The translations under genes and the position numbers were made by a program. The notes beneath the pieces are model-generated. The model did not search any database. It was not told where the DNA came from and saw nothing but the letters and a program-made list of their open reading frames with translations. Below are positions 1-5,559 of a stretch of DNA of 9,992 nt, piece after piece. The stretch's first letter is position 1. Each line of letters starts with the position of its first letter. The stretch comes from an uncultured Clostridia bacterium (GTDB taxonomy: Bacteria > Bacillota > Clostridia > Christensenellales > Pumilibacteraceae). The stretch is from assembly GCA_947627075.1 (NCBI GenBank), contig CANQUR010000053.1:1-9992 (forward strand). Reading direction: 5' to 3'.

Positions 1-4
1 CGTT

Positions 5-45
5 TTGTTCTATGTACTTTCTCGTCTTTTCAGACCATAGAACAA
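5..45. repeat. Stacked inverted repeat (hairpin) at left edge
   Basis: TTGTTCTATG (5-14) is perfectly complementary to CATAGAACAA (36-45). Inside it, GTCT (24-27) pairs with AGAC (32-35) around a TTTC loop, stacked directly on the outer stem on its 3' side. A separate perfect 8-base palindrome, CTACGTAG, lies at 52-59. The hairpin is followed on the + strand by TTTAT, a poor T-tract, so it could be a weak terminator for a gene left of the window. It could also be a regulatory or repeat element. No gene overlaps it. Confidence 0.4.
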
Positions 46-92
46 TTTATTCTACGTAGTTTTTTGTAGGATAAAAGACCATATTACGAAAG

Positions 93-161
93 GCTTCCCC
101 CGCGAATAAGGCAATTAAAAACAGAAAAAGCAATTATCGGGGGAGGCTCCGACGAAGTCGG
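93..161. repeat. Palindromic intergenic repeat element
   Basis: GCTTCCCCCG (93-102) pairs with CGGGGGAGGC (138-147) with one G-T wobble. The 35-base A-rich interior contains the direct repeat GCAATTA at 111-117 and 130-136. The right arm runs straight into a second small hairpin, CCGAC-GAA-GTCGG (149-161). The style (AAGGCTTCCCCC followed by GGGGGAGG and a short GAAG-looped hairpin) resembles dispersed palindromic intergenic repeats of gut Clostridia. That resemblance is from memory and untested. No coding potential is seen, and no target-site duplication was identified, so calling it a MITE would be speculative. Confidence 0.5.
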
Positions 162-345
162 TGGTGAGGGTCTTACCCAACAAGCGAAAAGGACTCGTTT
201 CGAACGAAGTGAGGAAACAGTCCAACAAGCGCCCGTTGCGACGAGGTGGTGAGGGTATTACCCAACAAGCGCCCGTTGTAACGAGGTGGTGAGGGTCTTA
301 CTCAACAAGCGAAAAGGACTTGTTTTCGAGCGAAGTAAGGAAATG
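160..345. repeat. Degenerate tandem repeat cluster (27/40-base units)
   Basis: A 27-base unit beginning GGTGGTGAGGGT and ending CAACAAGCG occurs at 160-186, 245-271 and 285-311 with one or two changes per copy. Copies two and three lie in a 40-base tandem period (221-260 against 261-300) that also repeats GCCCGTTG and ACGAGG. A longer companion block, starting GCGAAAAGGACT and containing CGAAGT, follows the first and last units (about 184-222 and 309-345). Each unit can form small hairpins: GGGT-CTT-ACCC, and CAAC pairing with GTTG. The spacing and degeneracy are not those of a CRISPR array. The cluster fills most of the gene-free stretch upstream of the pilin gene. Confidence 0.75.
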
Positions 346-356
346 TACGGAAAGCA

Positions 357-365
357 TGGTATAAA
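357..365 (+). promoter_or_regulatory. Possible extended -10 promoter element for the pilin gene
   Basis: TGGTATAAA is an extended -10 (TG-N-TATAAA) about 65 bases before the pilin start codon. There is no recognisable -35 box 17 bases upstream (337-342 reads AAGGAA), so this would rely on the TG extension. It is the best candidate between the tandem repeats and the pilin gene, but still weak. Confidence 0.3.
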
Positions 366-397
366 CGCCAAAACATCCCGGTGGCGGATATATAGAA

Positions 398-411
398 AAA
401 ATCATGATTTT
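398..411. promoter_or_regulatory. Perfect 14-base palindrome just upstream of the pilin RBS
   Basis: AAAATCATGATTTT is a perfect palindrome ending three bases before the AAGGAG of the pilin gene. It lies in the likely 5' untranslated region, so it could be an operator half-site pair. It is AT-rich and may also be chance. Confidence 0.3.
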
Positions 412-414
412 ATA

Positions 415-420
415 AAGGAG
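415..420 (+). promoter_or_regulatory. Ribosome binding site that fixes the pilin start
   Basis: AAGGAG lies nine bases before ATG 430. The reading frame is open further upstream, to an ATG at 286 inside the tandem repeats. Only the start at 430 has a ribosome binding site and yields a prepilin leader of normal length (eight residues). Confidence 0.8.
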
Positions 421-429
421 AAATTAAAA

Positions 430-846
430 ATGAAGAAACAAAACAAAAAAGGCTTTACACTTGCCGAGCTTTTGATAGTGGTTGCTATCATCGCAGTTCT
501 TACCGCTATTGCAATTCCTCTTTTTGTAGGAGCACTTGATAAGGCGCAAGAGGCAAGAGATAATGCCAACATCCGTGCCGTTCGTGGCGCAGCAACAGTT
601 TATTTGCTCGAAAAGAGCGGAGATGATACTGTTTGGACAGATGATGCTAAAAAGACGACCGGTTGGGACGTAGAAGCAGAAATAACTTCAAGCGGTGAAA
701 TCAAAACATTGAAAGTTACACCAGGAAACACAATAAAAGAGGATACGTGCAAGAAATCGGAAAATAAAAGCAATACAGATGGTTTTATAGTTAAGCTACA
801 TTTGTCGAACACCGATTTGGATGAGCTTCCTTCAGCATTAAGTTAA
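430..846 (+). CDS. Type IV prepilin-like protein (orphan pilin/pseudopilin)
   Basis: 138 aa. The N-terminus is a class III signal peptide: basic MKKQNKKG, with predicted prepilin peptidase cleavage after Gly8. Phe9 becomes residue 1 of the mature chain and Glu13 the conserved +5 glutamate. A single hydrophobic helix (about residues 11-33) is followed by an amphipathic, charged continuation of the helix (about 35-60) and a small soluble domain. The family is exported to the membrane and polymerised into type IV pili, or into pseudopili for secretion or DNA uptake. The mature protein, about 130 aa, is ComGC/PilA-sized. It has one cysteine (Cys107), so no intramolecular disulfide. No pilus ATPase, platform protein or prepilin peptidase lies in the window, so this copy stands alone and its role (adhesion, twitching, competence) cannot be told. 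The C-terminal domain matches nothing I recognise. Confidence 0.9.
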   Translation: MKKQNKKGFTLAELLIVVAIIAVLTAIAIPLFVGALDKAQEARDNANIRAVRGAATVYLLEKSGDDTVWTDDAKKTTGWDVEAEITSSGEIKTLKVTPGNTIKEDTCKKSENKSNTDGFIVKLHLSNTDLDELPSALS

Positions 847-873
847 AATTCCGCCTATAAATAGACGAAAAAA

Positions 874-1009
874 GTGAGGCGCAATGCCTCAACGATCACA
901 GAGCGAAATGCGGCTTTGCAAGGGTAAGCCGCATAAGCGATATTCCGTATATATAGGGATGTACGATACGGAACATAACGGAACGAGTAAAAATCGCTCC
1001 GTTATTTTT
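874..1009 (+). ncRNA. Candidate structured RNA: four consecutive hairpins after the pilin gene
   Basis: Four non-overlapping hairpins follow one another within 136 bases of non-coding sequence. They are TGAGGC/GCCTCA (875-880/886-891); ATGCGGCTT/AAGCCGCAT (908-916/926-934, perfect, 9-base loop); TTCCGTAT/ATACGGAA (943-950/966-973, perfect, 15-base loop); and the terminator hairpin at 975-1005. ACGGAAC is repeated at 968-974 and 978-984. This could be a structured 3' untranslated region of the pilin mRNA, a processed small RNA, or an independent RNA gene, although I see no convincing promoter directly in front of it. I compared it mentally with c-di-GMP-I/II riboswitches, which do control pilin genes in some Clostridia, but the conserved motifs are absent. 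Function unknown. Confidence 0.4.
975..1009 (+). terminator. Rho-independent terminator of the pilin transcript
   Basis: ATAACGGAACGA (975-986) pairs with TCGCTCCGTTAT (994-1005) with one A-C mismatch and a seven-base loop. A TTTT run (1006-1009) follows on the + strand. The T-tract is only on the right side, so it serves rightward transcripts. It lies 36 bases from the stop codon of the convergent minus-strand gene. Confidence 0.75.
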
Positions 1010-1044
1010 ATATACCGATAGTCAAAGTCGAACGGTTTGCGATT

Positions 1045-1479
1045 TCAAAGGAATTGCCGCATTTCGGTTACTTGGCGTTCGCCAAGGCAAATGAGTCTTT
1101 TTGCCAAACTTACAGACTCTTCGTCGGCTTCTGCGTATTTATTGAGAAATTTGGACAAGGTCTTTATTCCCATATTGCAACCGTCTGTCATTATGTCGGC
1201 AATGCTTGTATCTGTTTCGTTAAGCCCGAGTTTTAATGTGGTTTTCATCCAAGCCATGCCTTTGGAGAACGGATCGGGATCCTTGCCGTTATCCTTGTGC
1301 TTGTTGAGGATCGTTTGGATCTCGCTTTGCAAGCGGTTGTATTCCTGCTTGTATCCGAACATTTTGTCGTGAAATTCACGGTTTTTGACGTGAGCGATCA
1401 CGTCGTCAATGGCGGAAATGCCCATTTTGATACCTGCGTCGCACTCGCGCAATAAATTGATAGTATCTTGTTCGTTCAT
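1045..1479 (-). CDS. Small all-helical protein, DUF2383/PA2169-like four-helix bundle
   Basis: 144 aa. The start at 1479 is chosen because AGGAG (1490-1486 read on the minus strand) sits six bases before it. The in-frame ATG at 1554 lacks such a site. The protein is hydrophilic and predicted mostly helical, with no signal peptide or membrane segment. It begins MNEQDTINLLRECDAGIKMG and has the internal motif KGMAWMKTTLKLGLNETD followed by IADIMTDGCNMGIKTL. It ends with ERQVTEMRQFL. This pattern resembles Clostridia proteins I associate with the DUF2383/PA2169 ferritin-like four-helix bundle family. That assignment is from memory, and the family has no firmly known function. It has two cysteines (Cys13 and one in the DGCNMG segment), but I see no obvious EXXH metal ligands. 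It is transcribed divergently from the rarA operon and converges on the pilin terminator. I see no strong -35/-10 pair for it. Confidence 0.85.
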   Translation of the reverse strand: MNEQDTINLLRECDAGIKMGISAIDDVIAHVKNREFHDKMFGYKQEYNRLQSEIQTILNKHKDNGKDPDPFSKGMAWMKTTLKLGLNETDTSIADIMTDGCNMGIKTLSKFLNKYAEADEESVSLAKRLICLGERQVTEMRQFL

Positions 1480-1550
1480 AAAAATCTCCTTTTTTTTAGT
1501 TTGCATATATCGAAGCTTTTTATGCTCGGTACGTGATTGCGAGATAAGGG

Positions 1551-1602
1551 GCATTTTGTCGAAATTAAGTCAAAAGAGAGAAAGCAAAATGCTTGCTTTT
1601 TT
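1551..1602 (+). promoter_or_regulatory. Mutually exclusive hairpins in the divergent intergenic region
   Basis: AAAGCAA (1581-1587) pairs with TTGCTTT (1593-1599) around AATGC, and a run of six T (1597-1602) overlaps the arm, giving a terminator-like shape. The overlapping CAAAATGC (1585-1592) is also a perfect partner for GCATTTTG (1551-1558), so the two folds exclude each other. This could be an attenuator of a rightward leader. Because the right arm overlaps a candidate -35 box (TTGCTT, 1593-1598), it could equally be an operator between the divergent genes. I see no clear upstream promoter that would make the leader, so this stays tentative. Confidence 0.35.
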
Positions 1603-1622
1603 GTAGTATAGTATGATAAAAT
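1593..1622 (+). promoter_or_regulatory. Candidate promoter of the rarA operon
   Basis: TTGCTT (1593-1598), an 18-base spacer, and TAAAAT (1617-1622) preceded by a TG extension at 1614-1615. Transcription would begin near 1629, leaving a very short leader before ATG 1640. That is consistent with the start at 1640 rather than the in-frame ATG at 1613. An alternative -10, TATGAT (1612-1617), lacks a matching -35. Confidence 0.45.
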
Positions 1623-1639
1623 ATTATCAGAGGTATGTT

Positions 1640-2869
1640 ATGAATATTTATGATCTAATGACCGATGATTTGAGTAAGGTAAAGGAATTCGAAGCGGCCT
1701 GCGAAGATATGGTCAATTCGCGCTATATCCTTGCCGACAGCAAAATAATACGTATTTTGCAAAATGTGGCTATAAGCACCGTCTTGCAAAAGATAATCGG
1801 AGGAGCGTTGAAAGGCTTCGATTATGCCGCTACCGCACGGGAATGGGGAAGCGGAGATAAAAAGCTTCCAAGCTCCGAAAAAGATCACGTTGCGCTTGTT
1901 TTTTGTATTCTTGCCGATTTCGATAATCACAGAATCTATCTCAATGACTTTTTGAGGAATTTCTTTTGGGACGGGGATATAAATACGGCTTATTCGGCAT
2001 TTTGTTCGTCTATGATCGCGCCATTCAAAAGATACGTTGTAGGCGCTTTGAATCAAGCGAGAGGAGAACAGGGCGAACTCATCGAAACTCCCTCGGAACG
2101 CGACGTATCCGACGCCGTTAGACCTCAAAATTCGGACAACACTCAAGCCGTTGCAGATCAAAGCGGAACTCCCGAAATAACTTTGCCTCGAATGGATTCG
2201 TTCGAAAGACCTATCTATACGTTGCCGCAAGAGGAAAAAGCAAATTACCCGGCACAAAATATTTCGAACATACCGGAAGAACCTTATGTGGATATGGGAC
2301 CTTCGCCCGAAGAAGAAAATCTTCGATTGCCGCCCGAGGGTGAAAAGTCTTATAGCGCGCAAACCGCAACGTTCGATACGCAAAACTACAACGCTCGCGC
2401 CGAAGAAGAAGACAATTTCAGACTTCCGCCCGAGGAGGATGAATACATACTTCCGCACGACGAACCGACGCAAAACTACAACGCTCGCGCCGAGGGAGAG
2501 GACAATTTCAGACTCCCGCCCGAGGAGGACGAATACATACTTCCGCACAACGAACCAAAGTACGATCCCGAGACAAATGTTTATCAACAGAGCAATGTTT
2601 ATCAAAACCAAGCGAGCTTCGGGCCTGTAAACGGCGACATGACGAGCTTTGACCGCAAGATAAACAATCTTGCCGACGCTGTGGAAAGATATTTATACGA
2701 AAGCAGAGACATAAAGGATGATTTTATATTCGCTTGTGACAATATAGCGTCCACAGCGCGTGTGGACAAGGCAAGCGCGCTCAAATATGCAAGATATCTT
2801 AAAAATTTACTTGGGCATGTGCCCGAGATCACACCGTATATCGACGATGTGATAGATGAATTGGCTTGA
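1640..2869 (+). CDS. Uncharacterised protein with acidic proline-rich tandem repeats, upstream of rarA
   Basis: 409 aa; I do not recognise the family. The start at 1640 has CAGAGG (1629-1633 plus flank) six bases upstream; the in-frame ATG at 1613 has none and overlaps the likely promoter. Three parts are visible. Residues about 1-150 are a helix-rich, possibly globular domain with hydrophobic stretches (ILQNVAISTVLQKIIGGALK) but no signal peptide. Residues about 150-330 are low-complexity, acidic and proline-rich, probably disordered. They contain two tandem 30-residue repeats (247-276 and 277-306; core FRLPPEEDEYILPH) and a degenerate earlier copy (LRLPPEG). Residues about 335-409 are a charged helical tail. 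The protein is predicted cytoplasmic. It ends 23 bases before rarA, so co-transcription is likely. Binding a partner through the repeats is conceivable, but nothing shows a function. Confidence 0.9.
   Translation: MNIYDLMTDDLSKVKEFEAACEDMVNSRYILADSKIIRILQNVAISTVLQKIIGGALKGFDYAATAREWGSGDKKLPSSEKDHVALVFCILADFDNHRIYLNDFLRNFFWDGDINTAYSAFCSSMIAPFKRYVVGALNQARGEQGELIETPSERDVSDAVRPQNSDNTQAVADQSGTPEITLPRMDSFERPIYTLPQEEKANYPAQNISNIPEEPYVDMGPSPEEENLRLPPEGEKSYSAQTATFDTQNYNARAEEEDNFRLPPEEDEYILPHDEPTQNYNARAEGEDNFRLPPEEDEYILPHNEPKYDPETNVYQQSNVYQNQASFGPVNGDMTSFDRKINNLADAVERYLYESRDIKDDFIFACDNIASTARVDKASALKYARYLKNLLGHVPEITPYIDDVIDELA
2378..2557 (+). repeat. In-frame 90-base tandem duplication
   Basis: Bases 2378-2467 and 2468-2557 are two copies of a 90-base unit encoding 30 residues each (TQNYNARAE...DNFRLPPEEDEYILPH). 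They differ at only a few positions, for example GAAGAAGAA against GAGGGAGAG near the start. The near-identity, including at synonymous sites, indicates recent duplication. Copy number probably varies between strains. Confidence 0.9.
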
Positions 2870-2892
2870 CTATTTGACTTTACGGAGGACGG

Positions 2893-4209
2893 ATGGAGCA
2901 ACGATCATTATTTGAGCAAGAGAGCGAGTTGCCTCTTGCCGAGCGCTTGAGACCGAGGACGCTTGACGAATTTGTCGGACAAAAACATTTGCTCGGCGAA
3001 GGCAAGGTCTTGCGCAAGCTTATAGAAGGCGACAAGATCGGCTCTATGATATTGTGGGGTCCTCCGGGTGTGGGCAAGACCACGCTTGCAAGGATAATCG
3101 CAAACAAGACAAAAGCGGCTTTTGTCAATTATTCCGCAGTCACCAGCGGAATAAAAGAGATAAAACAGGTCATGGCGCAAGCCGACCACAATCGCATATA
3201 CGGCGAAAAGACCATCTTGTTTGTAGACGAAATACATAGATTCAACAAGGCGCAACAGGACGCCTTTTTGCCATACGTGGAAAAGGGCAGTGTTATATTG
3301 ATAGGCGCGACGACAGAAAATCCTTCCTTCGAGGTGGTAGGGGCGTTGCTTTCGCGTTGCAAAGTTTTTGTGTTGCAGCAACTCAAGACCGAAGAACTGT
3401 GCGAATTGTTGAAACATGCGCTTACAGACGAGCGCGGTTTCGGCAATCAAAAGATAGTGATAGACAGCTCGCTAATTGAGGCAATCGCGAATTTTGCCAA
3501 CGGCGACGCGAGGAACGCGCTTTCTACTCTCGAAATGGCTGTATTAAACGGCGACGTTAGCGGCGACACGATCACCGTCACAAAGGAAACGATAGAACAA
3601 TGCACGTCGAAAAAGTCGCTTTTGTACGACAAGACGGGCGAAGAGCATTACAACCTTATTTCGGCGCTTCACAAGTCCATGCGCAATTCCGATCCCGACG
3701 CGGCGGTGTATTGGCTTGCGCGTATGCTCGAAGCGGGCGAAGATCCTATTTACATAGCCCGCAGAGTTACACGTTTTGCAAGCGAGGACGTGGGACTTGC
3801 GGATCCGCGCGCTTTGGAAATTTCCGTCGCGGCGTATGAGGCGTGTCACCTTATCGGAATGCCCGAGTGTAGCGTTCACCTTACGCAGGCGGTAGTTTAT
3901 ATGTCGCTTGCGCCCAAATCCAACGCTCTGTATGCGGCTTACGAAAAGGCAAAGCAGGACGCGCTTACCATGCTTGCCGAGCCCGTGCCGCTGAATATTC
4001 GCAATGCGCCCACGAAGCTCATGAAGGAGCTCGACTACGGCAAAGGTTACAAATATGCGCATGACTATGAGGAAAAACTCACTTCCATGCAATGCTTGCC
4101 CGATTCGCTTGTGGGCAAGGAATATTACGAGCCTACCGAGGAGGGCGTGGAAGGACGGTTCAAAGCTCGGTTGCAAGCCATTAAGCAATGGAAAGAAGAA
4201 CACAAATAA
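2893..4209 (+). CDS. rarA: Replication-associated recombination protein A (RarA/MgsA), AAA+ ATPase
   Basis: 438 aa, close to the usual 420-450. RarA is a clamp-loader-like AAA+ ATPase acting at stalled replication forks and gaps, and interacting with single-stranded DNA-binding protein. Visible elements, in order: the N-terminal signature RPRTLDEFVGQ (20-30), Walker A GPPGVGKT (56-63), Walker B ILFVDEIH (108-115), sensor 1 GATTENPSFE (138-147) and the arginine-finger region LLSRC (152-156). The RarA-specific C-terminal half follows, with DPDAAVYWLARMLEAGEDP, RRVTRFASEDVGLADPRAL and DYGKGYKYAHDY. The start has GGAGG at 2884-2888, only four bases before ATG, which is short but usable. The gene lies 23 bases after the unknown repeat protein and 28 bases before the aldo/keto reductase, suggesting one operon. 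All catalytic motifs are intact. Confidence 0.97.
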   Translation: MEQRSLFEQESELPLAERLRPRTLDEFVGQKHLLGEGKVLRKLIEGDKIGSMILWGPPGVGKTTLARIIANKTKAAFVNYSAVTSGIKEIKQVMAQADHNRIYGEKTILFVDEIHRFNKAQQDAFLPYVEKGSVILIGATTENPSFEVVGALLSRCKVFVLQQLKTEELCELLKHALTDERGFGNQKIVIDSSLIEAIANFANGDARNALSTLEMAVLNGDVSGDTITVTKETIEQCTSKKSLLYDKTGEEHYNLISALHKSMRNSDPDAAVYWLARMLEAGEDPIYIARRVTRFASEDVGLADPRALEISVAAYEACHLIGMPECSVHLTQAVVYMSLAPKSNALYAAYEKAKQDALTMLAEPVPLNIRNAPTKLMKELDYGKGYKYAHDYEEKLTSMQCLPDSLVGKEYYEPTEEGVEGRFKARLQAIKQWKEEHK

Positions 4210-4227
4210 TAAGAAATAAAATACTTT

Positions 4228-4235
4228 GGAGAAGG
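4228..4235 (+). promoter_or_regulatory. Ribosome binding site that fixes the reductase start
   Basis: GGAGAAGG precedes ATG 4238, with six bases between GGAG and the start. The frame is open to a TTG at 4226, but that codon overlaps this ribosome binding site, so 4238 is the real start. Confidence 0.8.
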
Positions 4236-4237
4236 TT

Positions 4238-5419
4238 ATGATTTACAGAAATTTTAAGGACAAAAAACTTTCGAGGCTCGCTTTCGGCACTATGAGATTG
4301 CCGCTTATAGACGGCAATATAGATGAAAAGCAAACTTTTCAAATGGTCGATCTCGCGCTCGACAGCGGAGTGAATTATTTTGACACCGCTTATCCGTATC
4401 ACGGCGGAATGTCCGAGGTCGTAGTGGGCAAGGCGCTCAAACGCCACGATAGGGACAGCTTTTATCTTGCCACCAAATTCCCGGGGCATCAAATAAGCTC
4501 GTCCTATAATGCCGAGGAAATATTCGAGGAGCAACTCAATAAGTGCGGAGTGGATAGGTTCGACTTCTATCTTTTGCACAATGTCTATGAAAATTCGATA
4601 AACGTTTATAAGGACGAAAAATGGAAGATTTTGGACTATTTTTTGCAACAAAAGAAGAACGGAAGAATAGGGCATCTGGGATTTTCCACTCACGGCGGAC
4701 TTAATATTATAGAGGATTTTTTGGATTATTGCGACGGCAACATGGAATTTTGCCAAATTCAGCTCAACTATCTCGATTGGCAATTGCAAAACGCAAAGGC
4801 AAAATACGAACTGCTCACGTCGAAAGGTATTCCCGTGTGGGTAATGGAGCCCGTGCGCGGCGGCAGACTTGCAAAGCTTGACGACGAGTCCGAGGCGGAG
4901 CTTAAAGCTATTCGACCGAACGACAGCATCGCTTCCTATGCGTTAAGGTGGCTCATGGGTTTAAGCGGCGTGACGACGATTTTAAGCGGAATGTCGGATC
5001 TAAAGCAAATGCGGGACAATATCAAAACGTTCGAAAAGGAAGATCTGCTTTCGGAAAAGGAAGCGGCGATAATAGAAAGGGCGGTAAAAAAGATGCAAAA
5101 TTCCGTTCCTTGTACTTCGTGCAGATATTGCTGTGACGGTTGCCCCATCGGTTTGGACATACCCATGTTGCTATCCGTCTACAACGATATCAAATTCTCG
5201 CCGTCGGTAAATACTTCCATGAGATTGGACGTTTTGCCAAAGGAAAAATTGCCGTCCGCTTGCCTTAAATGCGGCAAATGCGCGCGTGTATGCCCTCAAA
5301 AAATAGATATTCCCACCGCCCTCGGCTCTTTGACGGAGGCTCTTTCCAAAATGCCGAAGTGGGCGGATATAAGCCGAGAACGAGAGGAAGCCGCAAAAAA
5401 ATTAAAGGCGAAAAGATAA
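4238..5419 (+). CDS. Aldo/keto reductase with C-terminal dicluster [4Fe-4S] ferredoxin domain
   Basis: 393 aa. An aldo/keto reductase TIM barrel (about 1-285) is fused to a ferredoxin module (about 286-365), the architecture of the COG1453 group common in anaerobes. The catalytic tetrad appears complete: Asp49 and Tyr54 in DTAYPYHGG, Lys80 in ATKFPGH and His114 in LLHNV. Further barrel motifs are GRIGHLGFSTHG (142-153) and MEPVRGGRL (203-211). Two CxxCxxCxxxCP motifs (Cys292/295/298/302 and Cys342/345/348/352) should each bind one [4Fe-4S] cluster. The protein is predicted cytoplasmic and to couple NAD(P)H or ferredoxin electrons to reduction of a carbonyl or related substrate; the physiological substrate of this group is not settled. 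It is the last gene of the rarA operon and is followed 20 bases later by a strong terminator. The link to RarA looks positional rather than functional. Confidence 0.95.
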   Translation: MIYRNFKDKKLSRLAFGTMRLPLIDGNIDEKQTFQMVDLALDSGVNYFDTAYPYHGGMSEVVVGKALKRHDRDSFYLATKFPGHQISSSYNAEEIFEEQLNKCGVDRFDFYLLHNVYENSINVYKDEKWKILDYFLQQKKNGRIGHLGFSTHGGLNIIEDFLDYCDGNMEFCQIQLNYLDWQLQNAKAKYELLTSKGIPVWVMEPVRGGRLAKLDDESEAELKAIRPNDSIASYALRWLMGLSGVTTILSGMSDLKQMRDNIKTFEKEDLLSEKEAAIIERAVKKMQNSVPCTSCRYCCDGCPIGLDIPMLLSVYNDIKFSPSVNTSMRLDVLPKEKLPSACLKCGKCARVCPQKIDIPTALGSLTEALSKMPKWADISREREEAAKKLKAKR

Positions 5420-5439
5420 GATATAGCTAATTGCAACGA

Positions 5440-5472
5440 GCGACGGATAGTTATGATATCTGTCGCTTTTTT
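5440..5472 (+). terminator. Rho-independent terminator of the rarA-reductase operon
   Basis: GCGACGGATA (5440-5449) pairs over ten bases with TATCTGTCGC (5457-5466), including one G-U, around a seven-base loop, followed by TTTTTT (5467-5472). GCAAC (5433-5437) and GTTGC (5473-5477) could add an outer stem. Confidence 0.9.
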
Positions 5473-5511
5473 GTTGCCATTCGGAAATTTTCCTTTTGAC
5501 TAAAAAAACAG

Positions 5512-5540
5512 TTGACAAATTATGTAAGATAGTTTATTAT
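5512..5540 (+). promoter_or_regulatory. Strong sigma-A-type promoter for the leader and lipoprotein gene
   Basis: TTGACA (5512-5517), a spacer of exactly 17 bases, and TATTAT (5535-5540). This is the best consensus promoter in the window. Transcription should start around 5546-5548. That would give a 5' leader of about 190 bases before ATG 5740. No other promoter-like sequence lies between here and the gene. Confidence 0.85.
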
Positions 5541-5559
5541 GTAGTTGCGACATAATAAA
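5533..5559. promoter_or_regulatory. Inverted repeat over the -10 box, possible operator
   Basis: TTTATTATG (5533-5541) and CATAATAAA (5551-5559) are a perfect nine-base inverted repeat with a nine-base spacer. It covers the -10 box and the predicted start of transcription. Half-site centres are 18 bases apart, a spacing that suits a dimeric repressor. The sequence is AT-rich, and its right half also belongs to the RNA hairpin, so it may serve RNA structure instead. Confidence 0.4.

Noticed and set aside
160..311. CRISPR-like repeats
   Set aside because: Only three copies, with unequal spacing (85 then 40 bases), degenerate units, repeated rather than unique spacers, and no cas genes.
286..429. 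N-terminal extension of the pilin frame to an ATG at 286
   Set aside because: It would start inside the tandem repeats, has no ribosome binding site there, and would put 56 residues before the prepilin cleavage site.
1037..1372. 111-codon open frame on the + strand
   Set aside because: It is antisense to the DUF2383-like gene, which has a good ribosome binding site and family-like sequence. This frame has neither.
1613..1639. ATG 1613 as start of the rarA-neighbour gene
   Set aside because: No ribosome binding site, and it lies within the candidate -10 region. ATG 1640 has AGAGG at proper spacing.
1655..2611. 318-codon open frame on the minus strand
   Set aside because: It is antisense to the repeat protein gene, with a hydrophobic, arginine-rich composition typical of a shadow frame. 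It has no ribosome binding site or recognisable motif.
3544..4203. 219-codon open frame on the minus strand
   Set aside because: It is antisense to the C-terminal half of rarA, whose identity is certain. No family features.
4226..4237. TTG start for the reductase
   Set aside because: It overlaps the ribosome binding site of ATG 4238 and adds only four residues outside the family's usual start.
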